DNA of 64,000 bases from the NCBI GenBank assembly GCA_011033025.1, contig WFMF01000355.1:119413-183412 (forward strand), given 5' to 3'. Below are positions 20,936 to 32,826 of the stretch, piece after piece. A model generated the notes under the pieces. That model was not told the DNA's origin. It saw only the letters and a list, made by a program, of their open reading frames with translations, and ran no database searches. A program made the translations under genes and the position numbers. Source of the stretch: Beroe forskalii (Eukaryota > Ctenophora > Nuda > Beroida > Beroidae). Each line of letters starts with the position of its first letter. The first letter of the stretch is position 1.

Positions 20936-21548
20936 CTAGTTTTTTGGATACTCAGTACATTGCCTTAATCGTTTGATTTCCTTTGCTAAATTGCTATGAT
21001 GGGACACTTTTGTGAACCTGAATGGTGACTATGGCATATGGCATTGTGTTGGGGATTTTTTGACTGGGCACAGTTTCTACACCTATGAGCCTCTTTATCC
21101 CTTTTCTTGCTGCATAAACCACTTCTGTGTGAAGCACTACAATACATGCAGACAATATCTTCTTTGCAGTGGGTTGAGATGTGACCTAGTTTCTGACATC
21201 GAAAACACTGCTTGATGTCAAATCTATCAAGCACATCTATTGTTCCCTATGTAAAGGAAGCTAACAGCTATAATTTCCTCATATATTTCAGATGAAATTT
21301 TCATACCAAGAGTTGTGTACTCCTTCCCAACATTGACATAAACAATTTCAAACACCTTATTTTCATCTGTCACCATTTTTGAGACACTGTGATTTTTCTC
21401 CATGATCTTCTTAAGGAAAAAGCTTTTGAGGTTTTGGCGGTATTCAGTTAGAGTAATACCATAGCCTTTTTTAATCACATCTGATGCAATGCTATTTGGA
21501 ATATTGGTGACTGTGATCTTAGGCAACATTTTCTTGGCATCATTGACA
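20936..21548 (-). pseudogene. LINE family 1 ORF1, zinc-knuckle C-terminal part (copy 1)
   Basis: Encodes LPKITVTNIPNSIASDVI and later CFRCQKLGHISTHC, CMYCSASHRSGLC and CRNCAQSKN, that is CCHC-like knuckles typical of LINE ORF1 nucleic-acid-binding proteins. Compared with the copy at 32.8-33.9 kb it has a 5-nt deletion near 21232 and an 8-nt insertion near 20988, so the frame is broken twice. Its 5' portion continues at 26104 after the foldback insertion. Confidence 0.85.
20939..20945 (-). promoter_or_regulatory. Candidate -1 frameshift slip site A AAA AAC (LINE 1 copy 1)
   Basis: In the ORF1 frame the codons read CCA AAA AAC TAG. The heptamer A AAA AAC is a canonical eukaryotic -1 slip site. 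The -1 frame continues directly into ORF2 (the endonuclease). Confidence 0.6.
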
Positions 21549-22915
21549 TACTCCAGTAGCCCAGACTAAGTCAGTATGCAACATTCGAGTGGACAAAGTT
21601 GCTCAGCGGGTTTTGGTAGTTCTAACTGTCCTTTATCAGAAAAATTAACTGCCCTTCCGTGAATCGACGTCATGGGGGGTGCTAGGGCCACGCCCATTTT
21701 TCGCATGGTGAAATGGCTGTAACTCCGGTTCCTTTTGGAGTTGGGAGCAAACCAACCACCTTAAAATGACCGCAATGGACACATTATGGCAGGCGGATGA
21801 AGGTTTTGAAGCCCTCAGACCTTTCGTTTTCGAGTTACAGCCAAAAAACTGATTTTTCGTCGCCCGCGATCCAACACAAGGTAAAAATCGTAAATTTCGT
21901 TTCTTTTGGAGTTTGATGTGAACCAACCAGGTTGCAATGACCACAATCACCTAATTATGGGTGATAGATGATGGTTTTGAAGCATTACGACCTTCTATTT
22001 TGTAGAAAATGCACAAAAGTAGGGATTTACGCAGCTACATAGCCATCGAACCTTATCAAGACAATATCTTTTTTTTCTCCATGTACTCCAGGACGTTAGG
22101 TCCATCTGTTAGCAACGGTTACCAGCCCTTCAGATCATGTAGAATCGATGCAGCTTTATCACGACATCTGATTTCGATGGCAACAAGTCGATATTGACCA
22201 CGCCTTTCTTTAAGGCTTGATATTTCATATCTTGGCTCAGGAAGGTCATAGGACGTATAGACTTTGTTTTGGGCACCAACGAAGCTCAAAGGCCATGTTT
22301 TAGTACAACTTGTTACTAAGCATATGCTTTAAAATGCTCATGAAGAGAGTTATGGGCGAAAAACTGATTATTTGGGCACCAGCTGGACATAGCAGAGTCG
22401 ATTTTTGTATCTTGACCCAGGAAAGTAGCAGAGAATTGGTTATGGGGCAAAGGAATTGTAATAGCCATTTTCATACAGAATAACTTGTTAATAAACATCT
22501 ACCTACCCTATTACCCTAAAATGTTCAGCAAGAGAGTTATGGGCAAAAAAACTGATTTTCCTGGGTATTTGGAGGCAATTATTGTATCTTAGTTCAGGAG
22601 GATCGTGGAGACTTTGTTTTGGGTGCAAAAGCAAACAGAGTGCAATGGTCATGTTTATTACAAATTGCTGATAACCATATGCCCTAAAATGATCAGGAAG
22701 GGAGTTTAATGGGCAAAAACTGATTTTTGGGCTCCTGTGATGCATAGCACCTACCTATTGTACCCATTATCTGCTTCCAATGTGGACCCAATTAGACCAC
22801 CTGCTGTAGGCAGCCCGTGGTCCAATCCAGTATTGAGTTTGATTTCGGTGTTGTGTAACTTGGAAATGGTGATACATCAGGAATGTTTCTGAAGAGGCTT
22901 CGAATTTGAGGATGA

Positions 22916-22990
22916 TCAAGGCAAGAGGTGGGATGTCAGTCTTGATTTGAATGACTCGAAGGACTGAGGACTTAATTGTCTTTTGGTACA
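22916..22990 (-). other. Relic of a LINE C terminus inside the left foldback arm
   Basis: The minus strand encodes SFESFKSRLTSHLLP, resembling the conserved last residues of LINE reverse transcriptases. The right arm has the inverted counterpart (PSFETLKSRLTSHLLP, + strand near 23596-23640). The foldback element seems to contain a captured LINE 3' end. Confidence 0.45.
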
Positions 22991-23844
22991 GCATTCCACA
23001 ACCTCAGACCAAGGACGGCAAATGGCCAAATGAGTGATCATACATCGATTTCGTGAGGGTCGTTGCCTTTTCATACATTGGGGGTTCTTAAAAACAGCAG
23101 CTTCCAAGTCAAGGGAGTCATAGAAGAAGAATCCTAGGTCGTTTGGTACAGCACACTGCCAGATCTTTCACATATGCATTGCGCATTATCACATACTGCT
23201 CTCTACGCCTCTGGAGGGACATCAGACGAAGCCTTTTCAACCTTTCCTAGAAGGATATTCAATGATTTTGCATGTAAAAGAACGTTAGGTGGATTCCAGT
23301 TTCTTGATGGCTTAGATTCCCACTTCCCAGTAGGGCATCCAATGATGTACAGCTTGTAAAACTTTGATTTGGTCTTAAAAGAAGAGCAATGACCATGTTT
23401 ATATATAGAAATTGTTCAGAAATTTGTATGTAAAAGTATAAACATGGCTATTGGGCTTCTTATACTCTTCAAGGCCAATACGAAGTCTCTACGAAGGCAA
23501 CAACCAACACAAAATCGCTGTACAATCACTCATTTGCTGTTGTTGTTCTTCAGAGTTTGTGGAATGTTGTTCAGAAAGACAATTAATTTAGTCCTCCATC
23601 CTTCGAGACATTGAAATCCAGACTGACATCCCACCTCTTGCCTTGATCATCCTCAACATGAAAGCCGCATGAGAAAAATTCCTGATGTACCACCAGTTCC
23701 AGGTTGCACTACACCAAACTTAAATCCAATACAAGATTGGACCACAGGCTACCAACAGCAGGTGGTCTAATTGGGTCTACATTGGGAGCAGATAATGGGT
23801 ACAATAATATACAAAAATCGACTCTGCTATGTCCAGCTGGTGCC

Positions 23845-24944
23845 CAGGCATGGATCCACGGGGGCGTGCTGGGGGCGTGCGCACGCCCCCAAACGAAAAT
23901 TTGGGGGCGTGCTCTGGGCGTGCAATTCAAAGATTTCAAACTTAAGCATCATTAGAATTTAAAATACAGTCCGAAAAAGGACTAAAGAATTTATGAAAAT
24001 TATTAGTTTTTTAAACATATAAGGATTAAGGTTATAAATTCCGATCCATGTATAGTCTTATTTGTCAGCTGTCAAGTATCTAGAAAAGTATTCGTCAGAA
24101 ATCGATGGCCTTCCATTCAGTGTGGGCCTGAAGGATGCTTCAATGATGGATACCACTGAGAACATCAGATGCTGCAGTAATTGACAATTGTCTCCACGGA
24201 CAAGCTTAACATGAACTGAATTATTGGTTTGGAGACATAAAAGTATCAATTGAATGGGCATACGCTATTGTTGTCACTTCTTCACTTGTTTCTTCCAAAA
24301 CTTTTTCTTCCCAAACTCTGGCTTTCTGGGGCTGCCGCCCACAGAGTCTGAGGGCTCAGACCCCTGTTGTTTATTTGATTTACAATATTAAATTTATTGA
24401 AATTGAGTGCGACATTATCGATCGTGCTGTTGAAATGAAAACATAGCAAAACCCTATTGAGCTATTGAGGTGACAACAGACATGTCTTACTCCAGACATA
24501 TGGCTTCTGGAGGCTGCCACCCCAGACCCATGCTGTTCTTTATTCCTGGTGATTGGTAATATATTTAGTGAAATAATGTACGACGAAATCGACAGAGCTG
24601 TTGAAAATTGACATGAAAACACTGCAAAGACCTCTGGCTTCTGGGGGCTGCCGCCCCCAGACCCCTGCTGTTCTTTCCTTCATTTGATTGTGAATATATT
24701 TAGTAAAATTGAGTACGACTACAACGATGAAGCTGTTGAGATGAAAACAATGCAAAAACCCTGTTGAGATGACATTTCTTTACATTCCAGACCTCTGGCT
24801 TCTGGGGGCTGCCGCCCCCAGGCCCCTGCTACTTGAATCATCTTTATTGAAAAACGAACTTACTGCGAATGAGGCGCCGCGAAGCGGCGCCGAATGAGCT
24901 CAAATTTGCACGCCCCCAAAAATTCTGGGCTGGATCCATGCCTG
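23845..24944. mobile_element. Nested non-autonomous hAT-like element (1.1 kb)
   Basis: The ends are CAGGCATGGATCC and GGATCCATGCCTG. The flanking 8-bp duplication is CTGGTGCC (23837-23844, 24945-24952). The opposite foldback arm shows the uninterrupted site. Subterminal GGGGGCGTGC words occur near both ends. The interior (about 24300-24835) holds four degenerate units with the palindrome TGGGGGCTGCCGCCCCCAGA followed by CCCCTGCTGTT, and a GGCGCCGCGAAGCGGCGCC hairpin near 24870. No coding capacity. Confidence 0.85.
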
Positions 24945-24963
24945 CTGGTGCCCAAATAATCAG

Positions 24964-25280
24964 TTTTTTATTTATTTATATGGTTTTACTTCTATTCCAA
25001 CAGCTGTAACAGCCAATGACAGGAATCGAAGGATTCAAGTGTTATTAAGCCAGTGACGGTTAAGGAAGTGTAATCCATACTTTCTCCGCCCGAGACTTTG
25101 CTGCAATGGGCAGCTCCTCATTTAACCCTCCCGTACAGTTTCCTGTACGCTTGGCTGAGTGAACTGTGTGGCTGCTTAGGTGAGAGTTCTCACCCTTAGC
25201 ACGATAGGCACGGTTGGGAATCGAACCACCAACCTCTCGATTGGAAGCACGACACCCTAAACCACTGCGCTACCTGGCCG
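24964..25280 (-). mobile_element. tRNA-derived SINE
   Basis: On the minus strand the head carries a strong A box (TAGCGCAGTGG) and B box (GGTTCGATTCC) within about 70 bp. A body of about 200 bp follows, containing the hairpin ACAGGAAACTGTACGGG, and the tail is ATAAATAAATAAA. Comparison with the other arm of the foldback element, which is uninterrupted here (CAGTTTTTCGCCCATAACTC), marks the insertion. The exact target duplication is unclear, though CTTCATGA is doubled just to the right. Confidence 0.8.
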
Positions 25281-26103
25281 AACTCTCTTCATGACTTCAT
25301 GAGCATTTTAAAGCATATGCTTAGTAACAAGTTGTATGAAAACATGGCCTTTGAGCTTCTTTGGTGCCCAAAACAAAGTCTCTACGTCCTATGACCTTCC
25401 TGAGCCAAGATATGAAATATCAAGTCTGCACATGACCTTAAAGAAGGGCGTGGTCAATATCGACTTGTTGCCATCGAAATCAGATGTCGTGATAAAGCTG
25501 CATCGATTCTAAATGATCTGAAGGGCCAGTAACCGTTGCTAACAGATGGACCTAACGTCCTGGAGTACGTGGAGAAAAAAGATATTGTTTTGATAAGGTT
25601 CGATGGCTATGTAGCTGCGTAAATCCCTACTTTTGTGCATTTTCTACAAAATAGAAGGTCGTAATGCTTCAAAACCATCATCTATCACCCATAATTAGGT
25701 GATAGCAGTCATTGCAACCTGGTTGGTTCACATTGAACTCCAAAAGGAACAAAATTTACGATTTTTACCTTGCGTTGGATCGCGGGCAACGAAAAATCAG
25801 TTTTTTGGCTGTAACTCGAAAACGAAAGGTCTGAGGGCTTCAAAACCTTCATCCGCCTGCCATAATGTGTCCATTGCGGTCATTTTAAGGTGGTTGGTTT
25901 GCTCCCAATTCCAAAAGGAACCGGAGTTACAGCCGTTTAACCATGCGAAAAATGGGCGTGGCCCAAACACCCCCCATGACGTCGATTCACCGAAGGGCAG
26001 TTAATTTTTCTGATAAAGGACAGTTAGAACTACCAAAATCCGTTGAGCAACTTTGTCCACTCCAATGTTGCATACTGACTTAGTCTGGGCTACTCTAGTA
26101 ACA

Positions 26104-27210
26104 GCAAAACCACAAGAAACAACTTCTGGGCATGTAGCAAGTAAATCTTTACCCTTTTCTTTCATCTCAGATGATGGAAACCTATGATGATTTTCTTTTG
26201 GGACTGTTTTTCTTGAAGAAAGTCAACAGGGACTGAATTAAGCTTGTCTCCGATACATTTTACAACATTGCAATAGTCTACATTTTGAGCATCAGTATTT
26301 AACACTATGACATCTTGACTTGGATTTTCATTACCTTTACTGAGTGATGGTACATTTTTGATGAGCTCACTGCACTGGCATATGATTTAGATTGAACTGA
26401 CAAACAATCTGTTACTGATTGGCTATCACCTGTAGAAACTTCATCATCCTGACAAGCTGCAAGTTTATTGTCAATGAGTGATGTAACTTGGCTGAGAATT
26501 TCATCCTTCATATTCAACAGTAGAGATTTCATATCATCCAAAGAACTTGTATTATCATCATCATTAGAAGATTCATTTTCTAATTTTCTACTAGAAAAGA
26601 TTTCATCTGGAGTCTCACATTGAACTTGTTTATTGAGTGATTTTACTTTATTCTTTTTGAGGCCTCTCAAACTACTTTTACAGTCTCCACAAACAAAACC
26701 AAAGCTACCCCATCTTTCACCATTTACTCCATACTTTGCAGCAACTGGCCTGAAAGAGTCTAGAAATGTACTTGTGCAAATTGCATTGCTCATTAAAGTG
26801 CCCTTCTTATCCCTGCAACAGGCATGGAACATGTTATCACAAATATCACAGGTTATTGACTCTTCTAGTGCATTATCATATTTACAGCGTGCACAAACCC
26901 CACTGTTTTTGAACCTAGGTGAAACATTTGAATTCAACTTCTTATTAGACTTGCCTTTACAAACCTTCTTAGTTGTTATACTCACTACTTTTTCCTTTGG
27001 GGGAACAGGTGAGGTGAATGGAGAGGATTCTGAAGTGATATCAGACTTGGGTGATGATGTGTCTTTGGGTGGTGAGAAGTCGGATTTGGGAACAACAATG
27101 CTGAGCTTTGACTTTACATTGCTACCATATACATCGCCATTTGCCTTTTCATCCTGTAATGGAACTGAGGACTCCTCCACCCTTTCCTTTGACCCATCCA
27201 CCTGATCCAT
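26104..27210 (-). pseudogene. LINE family 1 ORF1, N-terminal part with PHD-like zinc finger (copy 1)
   Basis: Starts at ATG 27210 (MDQVDGSKERVEES). After a Ser/Pro/Lys-rich stretch comes a Cys-rich PHD-like finger: CARCKYDNAL, CDICDNMFHACC, then CGDCKSS. An acidic linker and a Ser-rich segment follow. PHD-type fingers are known in ORF1 of some CR1-group LINEs. A one-base deletion in a T run near 26355, relative to the copy at 33.7 kb, shifts the frame, and the foldback element then interrupts it. The N-terminal half is absent from copy 2. Confidence 0.85.
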
Positions 27211-27299
27211 TGCAGCCTTTAGATTGCAAATGTAAAAGGTGGGGGGACTCGGGGTATGGATTTCGGGTTCCTCAGTTAGTTAATTTAATATGTGTTGTG

Positions 27300-28199
27300 T
27301 TGTAAGTTTAAATCTTAGGCATCTCCTCACAAAGGCAACAGTGCCATGTAGGATTGTCACACTACTATACTAAGTACATTCTATTTTGGCTGGTGTTTGT
27401 TTGCAGAGGTCAAGTGTTCCTTCTTTCCTATCCCAAAACATATGATATGAAAAAGACAATACTGTAAAACAATAATGAGAATTGCGCCTGCCAACATAAT
27501 TCTTGTCTGTCTATTGTTCGGGTTCCCATAGGTCGTATGCAGGTGCTTAATTTCCCTCCCCCGTGGTGCTTGATGTAACCTTAGCATCATGATACATCAC
27601 ACAATTCTAGTAAGAGCATAAATATCGTTCAGATGCTGTGCATGACCACCAAGAACATGCATTGTCAAGTGCTATTTCTTCTAAAATTCTAGCATGCATT
27701 TGAAGGTACCAAGTTGCTGGACTCAGTTTGTTGGAAATTTCATGCCATTTGTTGAAGTGCGGTTTATGTTTAGCATCAGATTGTGTCACTGTTTATTCAT
27801 GTGATGTAATCTTGGTCACTTAGTTGATATCACTTTTATCTCATTCTAAAATTTTGTGCATTGTTTTCTCTGTCAATGTTTTCTCTGTCAGTATATTATG
27901 TTCATATTAATTTAATCTAAATCACAATTGTCATATGACCAGAAAGAATTCAACTGTTCAAATTATGGTGTAATGTGCTACTAAATATTAAAAAATGCTG
28001 GTGCTTGTTCGGAAAAGCAAGATTCATCTTTCACATTGACCATTGTATTTCTCAAACTTAGTTGAATTCAATATACAGTTGAATAGTTATGCAGTTTGGC
28101 ACTAAACTAACTACAAAATTGAAGCCTTTTCTTTCATGCAACTTGCTCCCAAATTTCAAGACATGAATTCTTCCGTTCAGTCTTCAAATTTAGAACTTT
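27300..28199. other. Mostly unrecognised; repeat block and an exon-like frame
   Basis: 27478-27580 repeats the block at 7906-7990. A minus-strand frame at 27607-27795 follows an acceptor-like AACAG and encodes about 60 protein-like residues (for example KWHEISNKLSPATWYLQMHA) before a TAG. I recognise no family and found no partner exon, so it may be a last exon, a pseudoexon or chance. Confidence 0.3.
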
Positions 28200-28625
28200 T
28201 CATAATTTAGGAAATCAAGCATGTGACATGGATGGGTCTGATGTCCCTATAAGATTTATATCTTTGACCGCCAACAGCTCCATGAGTTTAGAAATTTGTG
28301 ATTTTGTGTGACAAGGGGAGGGAGGGACATTTTCACAACTGATATTATAAAGGAGCAATCCAGGCACTTTCCAGAAATTACAGTAGTTAATTGATTAATT
28401 AATAATTGATTATACAATTATCTTTGGGATACAAATACAGTCATCTTTGTACACACAGTAAAACCTGCTCCTTATTGTGAGCCCAATGAACAATATATAT
28501 CAAAACAGTAGTTGTACCTGGACCTGATATACACATATCCTATTTCTCACATTCCCAAAAGTGATCTCTGCCAACACTCCTCAATGCCTTTTTGTAAGAC
28601 AAAAAGGCCAGTGGGGAGGGAAAAA
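28200..28625. repeat. Dispersed repeat, copy B (partner 8500-8850)
   Basis: Same word order as copy A, but interrupted at ACAGTAGTT by the insertion at 28389-28504. It ends at GTGGGGAGGGAAAAAA like copy A, but no GGTACC satellite follows. Confidence 0.75.
28389..28504. mobile_element. 116-bp insertion with 9-bp target duplication
   Basis: Flanked by ACAGTAGTT on both sides (28380-28388, 28505-28513); copy A of the host repeat has a single ACAGTAGTT. The insert starts with ATTAATTAAT-type sequence and contains GTAAAACCTGCTCCTTATTG then TGAGCCCAATGAACAAT. A second copy of the same sequence lies at about 28830-28920, so it is a dispersed short element, probably a SINE or MITE fragment. Confidence 0.75.
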
Positions 28626-29089
28626 ATAAACGATAAAAAGGGCAGTTGCAATGCAGCATTTGTCCCAATTGTCCCAACTGTCTCAGTCTGCATTACCTTT
28701 TTTGATTCCCTTGTTTCATTTTCTCTGTCCCATTTGTGCCAAGATTCCCATTTTTCCCAGTCCCAATTCACTTTTTCTTAAGTTTGGGACACCCCTATAT
28801 TTTAGCACATCAGTTTGAGTGAACATTTTGTAATTAATTAATTAATTAATCTAACTTAGTTATACCCACGGTATAACCTGCTCCTTTTTGTGAGCCCAAT
28901 AAACAATTCCAAAAACAATTATCTACTCTCTACTATAATGCAATTGCGCATGTTAATAAAAAACTTGATGAAATAAATTAAGTAAAAAATGTAAAATGAC
29001 TGAATACTTAAATAATAAATGTGATTTCAACCAACTTTAAAAACCCCAAAATGTTCTTGCTAATTATACAAAATCAGTCCATATATTTT

Positions 29090-29230
29090 GTAAAAATTAA
29101 GAAAATCATCAACTCCTGCAGGTTTGGATGTCCCAACAAAACCTGTAAAGGGGAAAACAGACTGACCACATCCAAACCCACAGGGGGTTACTAGACAAAC
29201 TGTCCAACAGTTTTGGTGGTGATACAATAA
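29090..29230. repeat. Diverged copy of the 52.7-kb hairpin element
   Basis: CACATCCAAACCCACAGGGG, GTTACTAGACAAACTGTCCA and ACAGTTTTGGTGGTGAT match, in order, the right arm of the hairpin at 52714-52854. The left arm is largely decayed. Confidence 0.65.
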
Positions 29231-29927
29231 TAAGGATACCATTTCAGAAAAGGTCGAAAATCTAACAATGGCCCATGAATGCCAAAATTGTCAACAAAAA
29301 TTAATCAACCACCAAACCCCTCCCCTCCCGTAATCACACGTAATCATTTGAAAACCCTCCCTTAGGTGATTACGTAATAATATGAACGATCCTTAATTCT
29401 ATTTTGAAAGTCCATATTTTCATCCTCCTAGCCAGATTTTTCAAACCATGATAACAGCAAGATCCAGCACCTTAAATCAAATTTATAAGTTATCAAGTTA
29501 AACTTTGTGTTGTAAATCAAATGAGACCTGATTATTAGGTGGTAGAGAAAGTTCTTTCTGATGTCATTTTCTGACCTGAAACAAAACAATATAATTATAA
29601 TCATGGATTATTATGAAGTAATGGCTTTCCTGCCATATAAGACAAACCATAATTTGAACAATAATGGGTCATCACTGCCTTTTTTCAGCAGGAACATGTC
29701 ATGTTGAATTATAAATAAATAAATAAATAAATAACAAATACTTATACATCGCCCTAAAGCTAAAACAGGTATTTACTTCAAGACGCAATGTCCATAAAGA
29801 ATTAACCCAGCCATCTAAAGCGATTCATAATTAAATAACATCTTAATCACGAGCCACATAAATCACTTAAACATAGCTTATCACTCAACATGAATGACTT
29901 AAATCACTTGAGCATTGCTAACATGAA

Positions 29928-32824
29928 TTACTTTATAAATGCCATCTGAAAGTAGTATGTTTTAAGTTCCTTTAAACTCATCTACATTGCTACAAGTCCT
30001 AATTTCATAAAGTCTATTCCAAATATTTGGAGCTGCAAAACTGAACGCTCTATCTGTCTGAATATAGTTAGAACTTTAGGAATATCAAGAAGAAAATAAT
30101 CATTCTCATTTCTAAGTGATTTTCTAGCCTGGCCTTTAATAGTTAACAATTTAGATAAATAAGGAGGAGCAATATTATTGATACACTTATAGGCCATTAG
30201 TGCAATTTTATAGTCAATCCTAAACTTAACAGGTAAAAAAATGAGCTTCTTTCAGAAATGGAGTAATGTGATCCAACAGTTTTATCTTTTTCCAAAAGAA
30301 ATCTTGCACAGGCATTCTGAATCTTTTGCAGTTTGTTAACAAGGTATGCAGGCAGTCCAACATAGAGTCCATTACAATAGTCCAGTCTGGACAAAATCAG
30401 ACAATACACCAACTTCTTTTTGAGTGAGAAGTTGAGTTTTGAACCAATTGATCTGAGGTTGCGAAGATTGACAAAGCATATTTTAACCACATTATTGATT
30501 TGATCTTCAAATGAAAGGTACTTCAAAATAAACGCCAAGACTTTTGCACATGCTACAGGCTGAATAAGTTCTTCTGAGCTTATTTTAAGGTCACTTACTT
30601 CTTGTGATATAAAGTTGTTATGCTTCTTGATAACCAAAGCTTTAGTTTTTTCAGTATTCAGCTGTAGATGATTAAGAAGCATCCAATCTTTAATATCTTT
30701 AAGGCAGTCAACAATCTTAGCTTCCATATCAAATATGTCTTGAAGGATTGGATTAAATTCTATGTATAATTGAGTATCATCAGCATATAGATGGATTTCA
30801 AAACCATGGTTCTTAGCAATATATTCAATGTCTTTTGTAAACAAAATAAATAATATAGGTCCCAGAATAGAGCCCTGTGGTACCCCAATTGAAAGGAATG
30901 CCTTTCCAGATTTTGACTTGTTGATTGTGACTGTAAATGATCTATTGCTGAGGTATGATTTGAACCACTGTAGAACATTCCCTGAGATACCAAATTTATT
31001 CTGCAGCTTTTCCAGTAGTTGATCATGATTTATAGTGTCAAAAGCTGCACTAAGATCAAGTAAAAAGTAATATGACTTGCTTTTCATGTCACTAATGCAT
31101 AGGAGATCATTATAAACAGTCAAAGTTGCTGTCTCACAGCTATGATCAACTCGATAACCACTCTGGTATTCAGCATGCAAATTATACTTCTGAAGATGAC
31201 TGGAAAGCTGCTTATGCACAACTTTCTCAAGAATTTTAGACAGAAATGGTAAGTTACTTATTGGTCTATAGTTACTGTACTGGTTCAGATCTCCACTAGT
31301 TTCTTTTACTGATGGTTTTATATCAGCATTTTTGAGGTCAGATGGGAAAGTTCCAGACTTGAGTGACTCATTAACAATAAACAAAGTGCTAGTCTTGAGT
31401 TGATGGAAACATTCTTTGAATAAATTGCTTGGTATGGGGTCTTGTTCACAGAATTTCATGTTGAGTGAATTGACAACATCTAAGAGCTCATCTTCTGTTA
31501 TTAGTTGGAATTCTTTCCAGTGCAAGCCTTGAAAGTCTGGTGTCTCAAATGGGGAAATTGATTCCATGTAAGTAGCTCTCTCTATGCCATCATATATTTT
31601 GTGCACTTTTTCGTCAAAGAAATCTTTCATCTCCATTGCAATAATATCATCAGATTTATGAGAAGGAAGACATGCTTTTGAAATATTCCTATCCATCAGT
31701 TGGTTCACAATAGAAAATGTCTTTTTCTTGTCAGATGGGTTTATCTCAAGTTGCTTTTTATAATATGCATCTCTGGTGGAACTAATAACTGCAGCAGCAT
31801 TTTTAGATGCAACACCCCATGCAATCCTAGATTCTACTGTATCTAACTTTTTCATTTTCCTTTCAGCCCTTCTTCGTCTTCTCCTTGCTTCCTGACATGC
31901 AGAATTAAACCACACACTTTGCTCAGTGTAAGTCTTGATTGCCTTCAGTGGAGCATGGCTATCTAGAATCCTTTCAAGGTGAGTGTTATAAAGATTAACT
32001 GTATTGTTCACATCACAAAATTTTTTCAGGTGCATTGAGGTCACATTCTATGATATCTTTCTGAAATTCTTCCAGGTTTACATCTTTGATATTTCTTACA
32101 AACTGAGTTGATTTTTTGACTGCATTGCAGTGGGGGAACATGCATGAAAACGAAATAAGGTAGTGGTCAGAGAGGAAGTCACTGTTTCCACAATTTGAAT
32201 ATCACTCAATGCAATGCTATCACAGTTATTTGAAGATGTTATAACCAGATCTAGTAGGCCTCCACATACATGAGTTGCTTCCTGTACATGCTGAACAAGA
32301 TCAAACAATGACAACAATCTGAGAAATTTCTTACTATTGGAGTCAGTAGGTTTTTCTATATGAACATTAAAGTCACCAGCAATCAAAGGACGGCCAGGAA
32401 GATGTGATATATGTGATAAATAGTCTTCAAACTCATCACAAAACTCATCAATACTACCATGGATCCCTGTGCCTGGTCGGTAGATGCAGCACAATCTAAT
32501 CAAACTACATAAGTTTGATTCCAGTAGTGCTTCCATGACTTCAAAACTTTTATACTTCATGGTCTTCTGACATTTCAGTTTCAGTGTCTTTTTATACATA
32601 AATGCAATGCCACCACCCCTACCTGCCCTTGATTTATGTACAACATTATAGCCAAGGTCCTTTATTTCACTGATTTTAGATGTATCTCCTTTTCTGAGCC
32701 ATGTTTCAGTTATAAAACATAGATCAGCATCAAGATCATTGGCATACTCCACTACCTGTACAGTTTTATTGCATAGTGACCTAGGATTGAAGACTACAAC
32801 ATTAATTTTGGGGCAGGATTCCAA
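29928..32824 (-). pseudogene. LINE family 1 ORF2 (endonuclease-RT), copy 2, frameshifted
   Basis: Complete in length, from TTG 32824 to TAA 29928, with endonuclease (NPRSLCNK, CFITETWL, GRGGGIAFMYK, IAGDFNVHI) and RT (LDLSAAFDTINHD, VPQGSILGPILF, HLYADDTQLY). Small indels break the frame: a GA insertion near 32172 at the SDH catalytic site, an extra T near 32025, a compensating pair near 31065-31080, and losses near 30290, 30520, 30075 and 30010. Inactive, but recent judging from its similarity to copy 1. ORF2 has no ATG and is reached from ORF1 in the -1 frame. Confidence 0.9.
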
Positions 32825-32826
32825 TG

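Larger units (their letters stand above)
21549..26100. mobile_element. Foldback transposon 1 (4.55 kb, arms over 1.5 kb)
   Basis: Inserted in LINE ORF1 between ATTGACA and ACAGCAAAACC. The intact LINE copy reads ATTGACAGCAAAACC, so the target duplication is ACA (21546-21548, 26101-26103). The ends are TACTCCAGTAGCCCAGACTA and, inverted on the right, TACTAGAGTAGCCCAGACTA. The arms (about 21549-23110 and 23480-26100) are inverted copies of each other; the right arm lacks about 350 bp of the left and carries two nested insertions. A 101-codon frame is open in both arms (21645-21950 -, 25699-26004 +) but has no recognisable domain. No transposase found. Confidence 0.85.
16641..27300 (-). mobile_element. 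LINE family 1, copy 1 (Jockey/CR1 group), broken by two insertions
   Basis: A non-LTR retrotransposon read right to left. It comprises ORF1 (26104-27210 plus 20936-21548), ORF2 (20471-20933 plus 16856-19296), a 3' UTR, and a tail of AAAT units (16641-16662). It is interrupted by a foldback element (21549-26100, within ORF1) and a motif-rich element (19297-20466, within the endonuclease). A second copy at 29712-33858 lacks both insertions and gives the empty sites. The 5' end is uncertain; sequence to about 27300 may belong to the 5' UTR. Confidence 0.9.

Noticed and set aside
22009..22197. Short frames in the foldback arms as candidate transposase
   Set aside because: The frames are 60-100 codons with no DDE or zinc-finger signature; the 101-codon frame shared by both arms follows DNA-level conservation of the palindrome.
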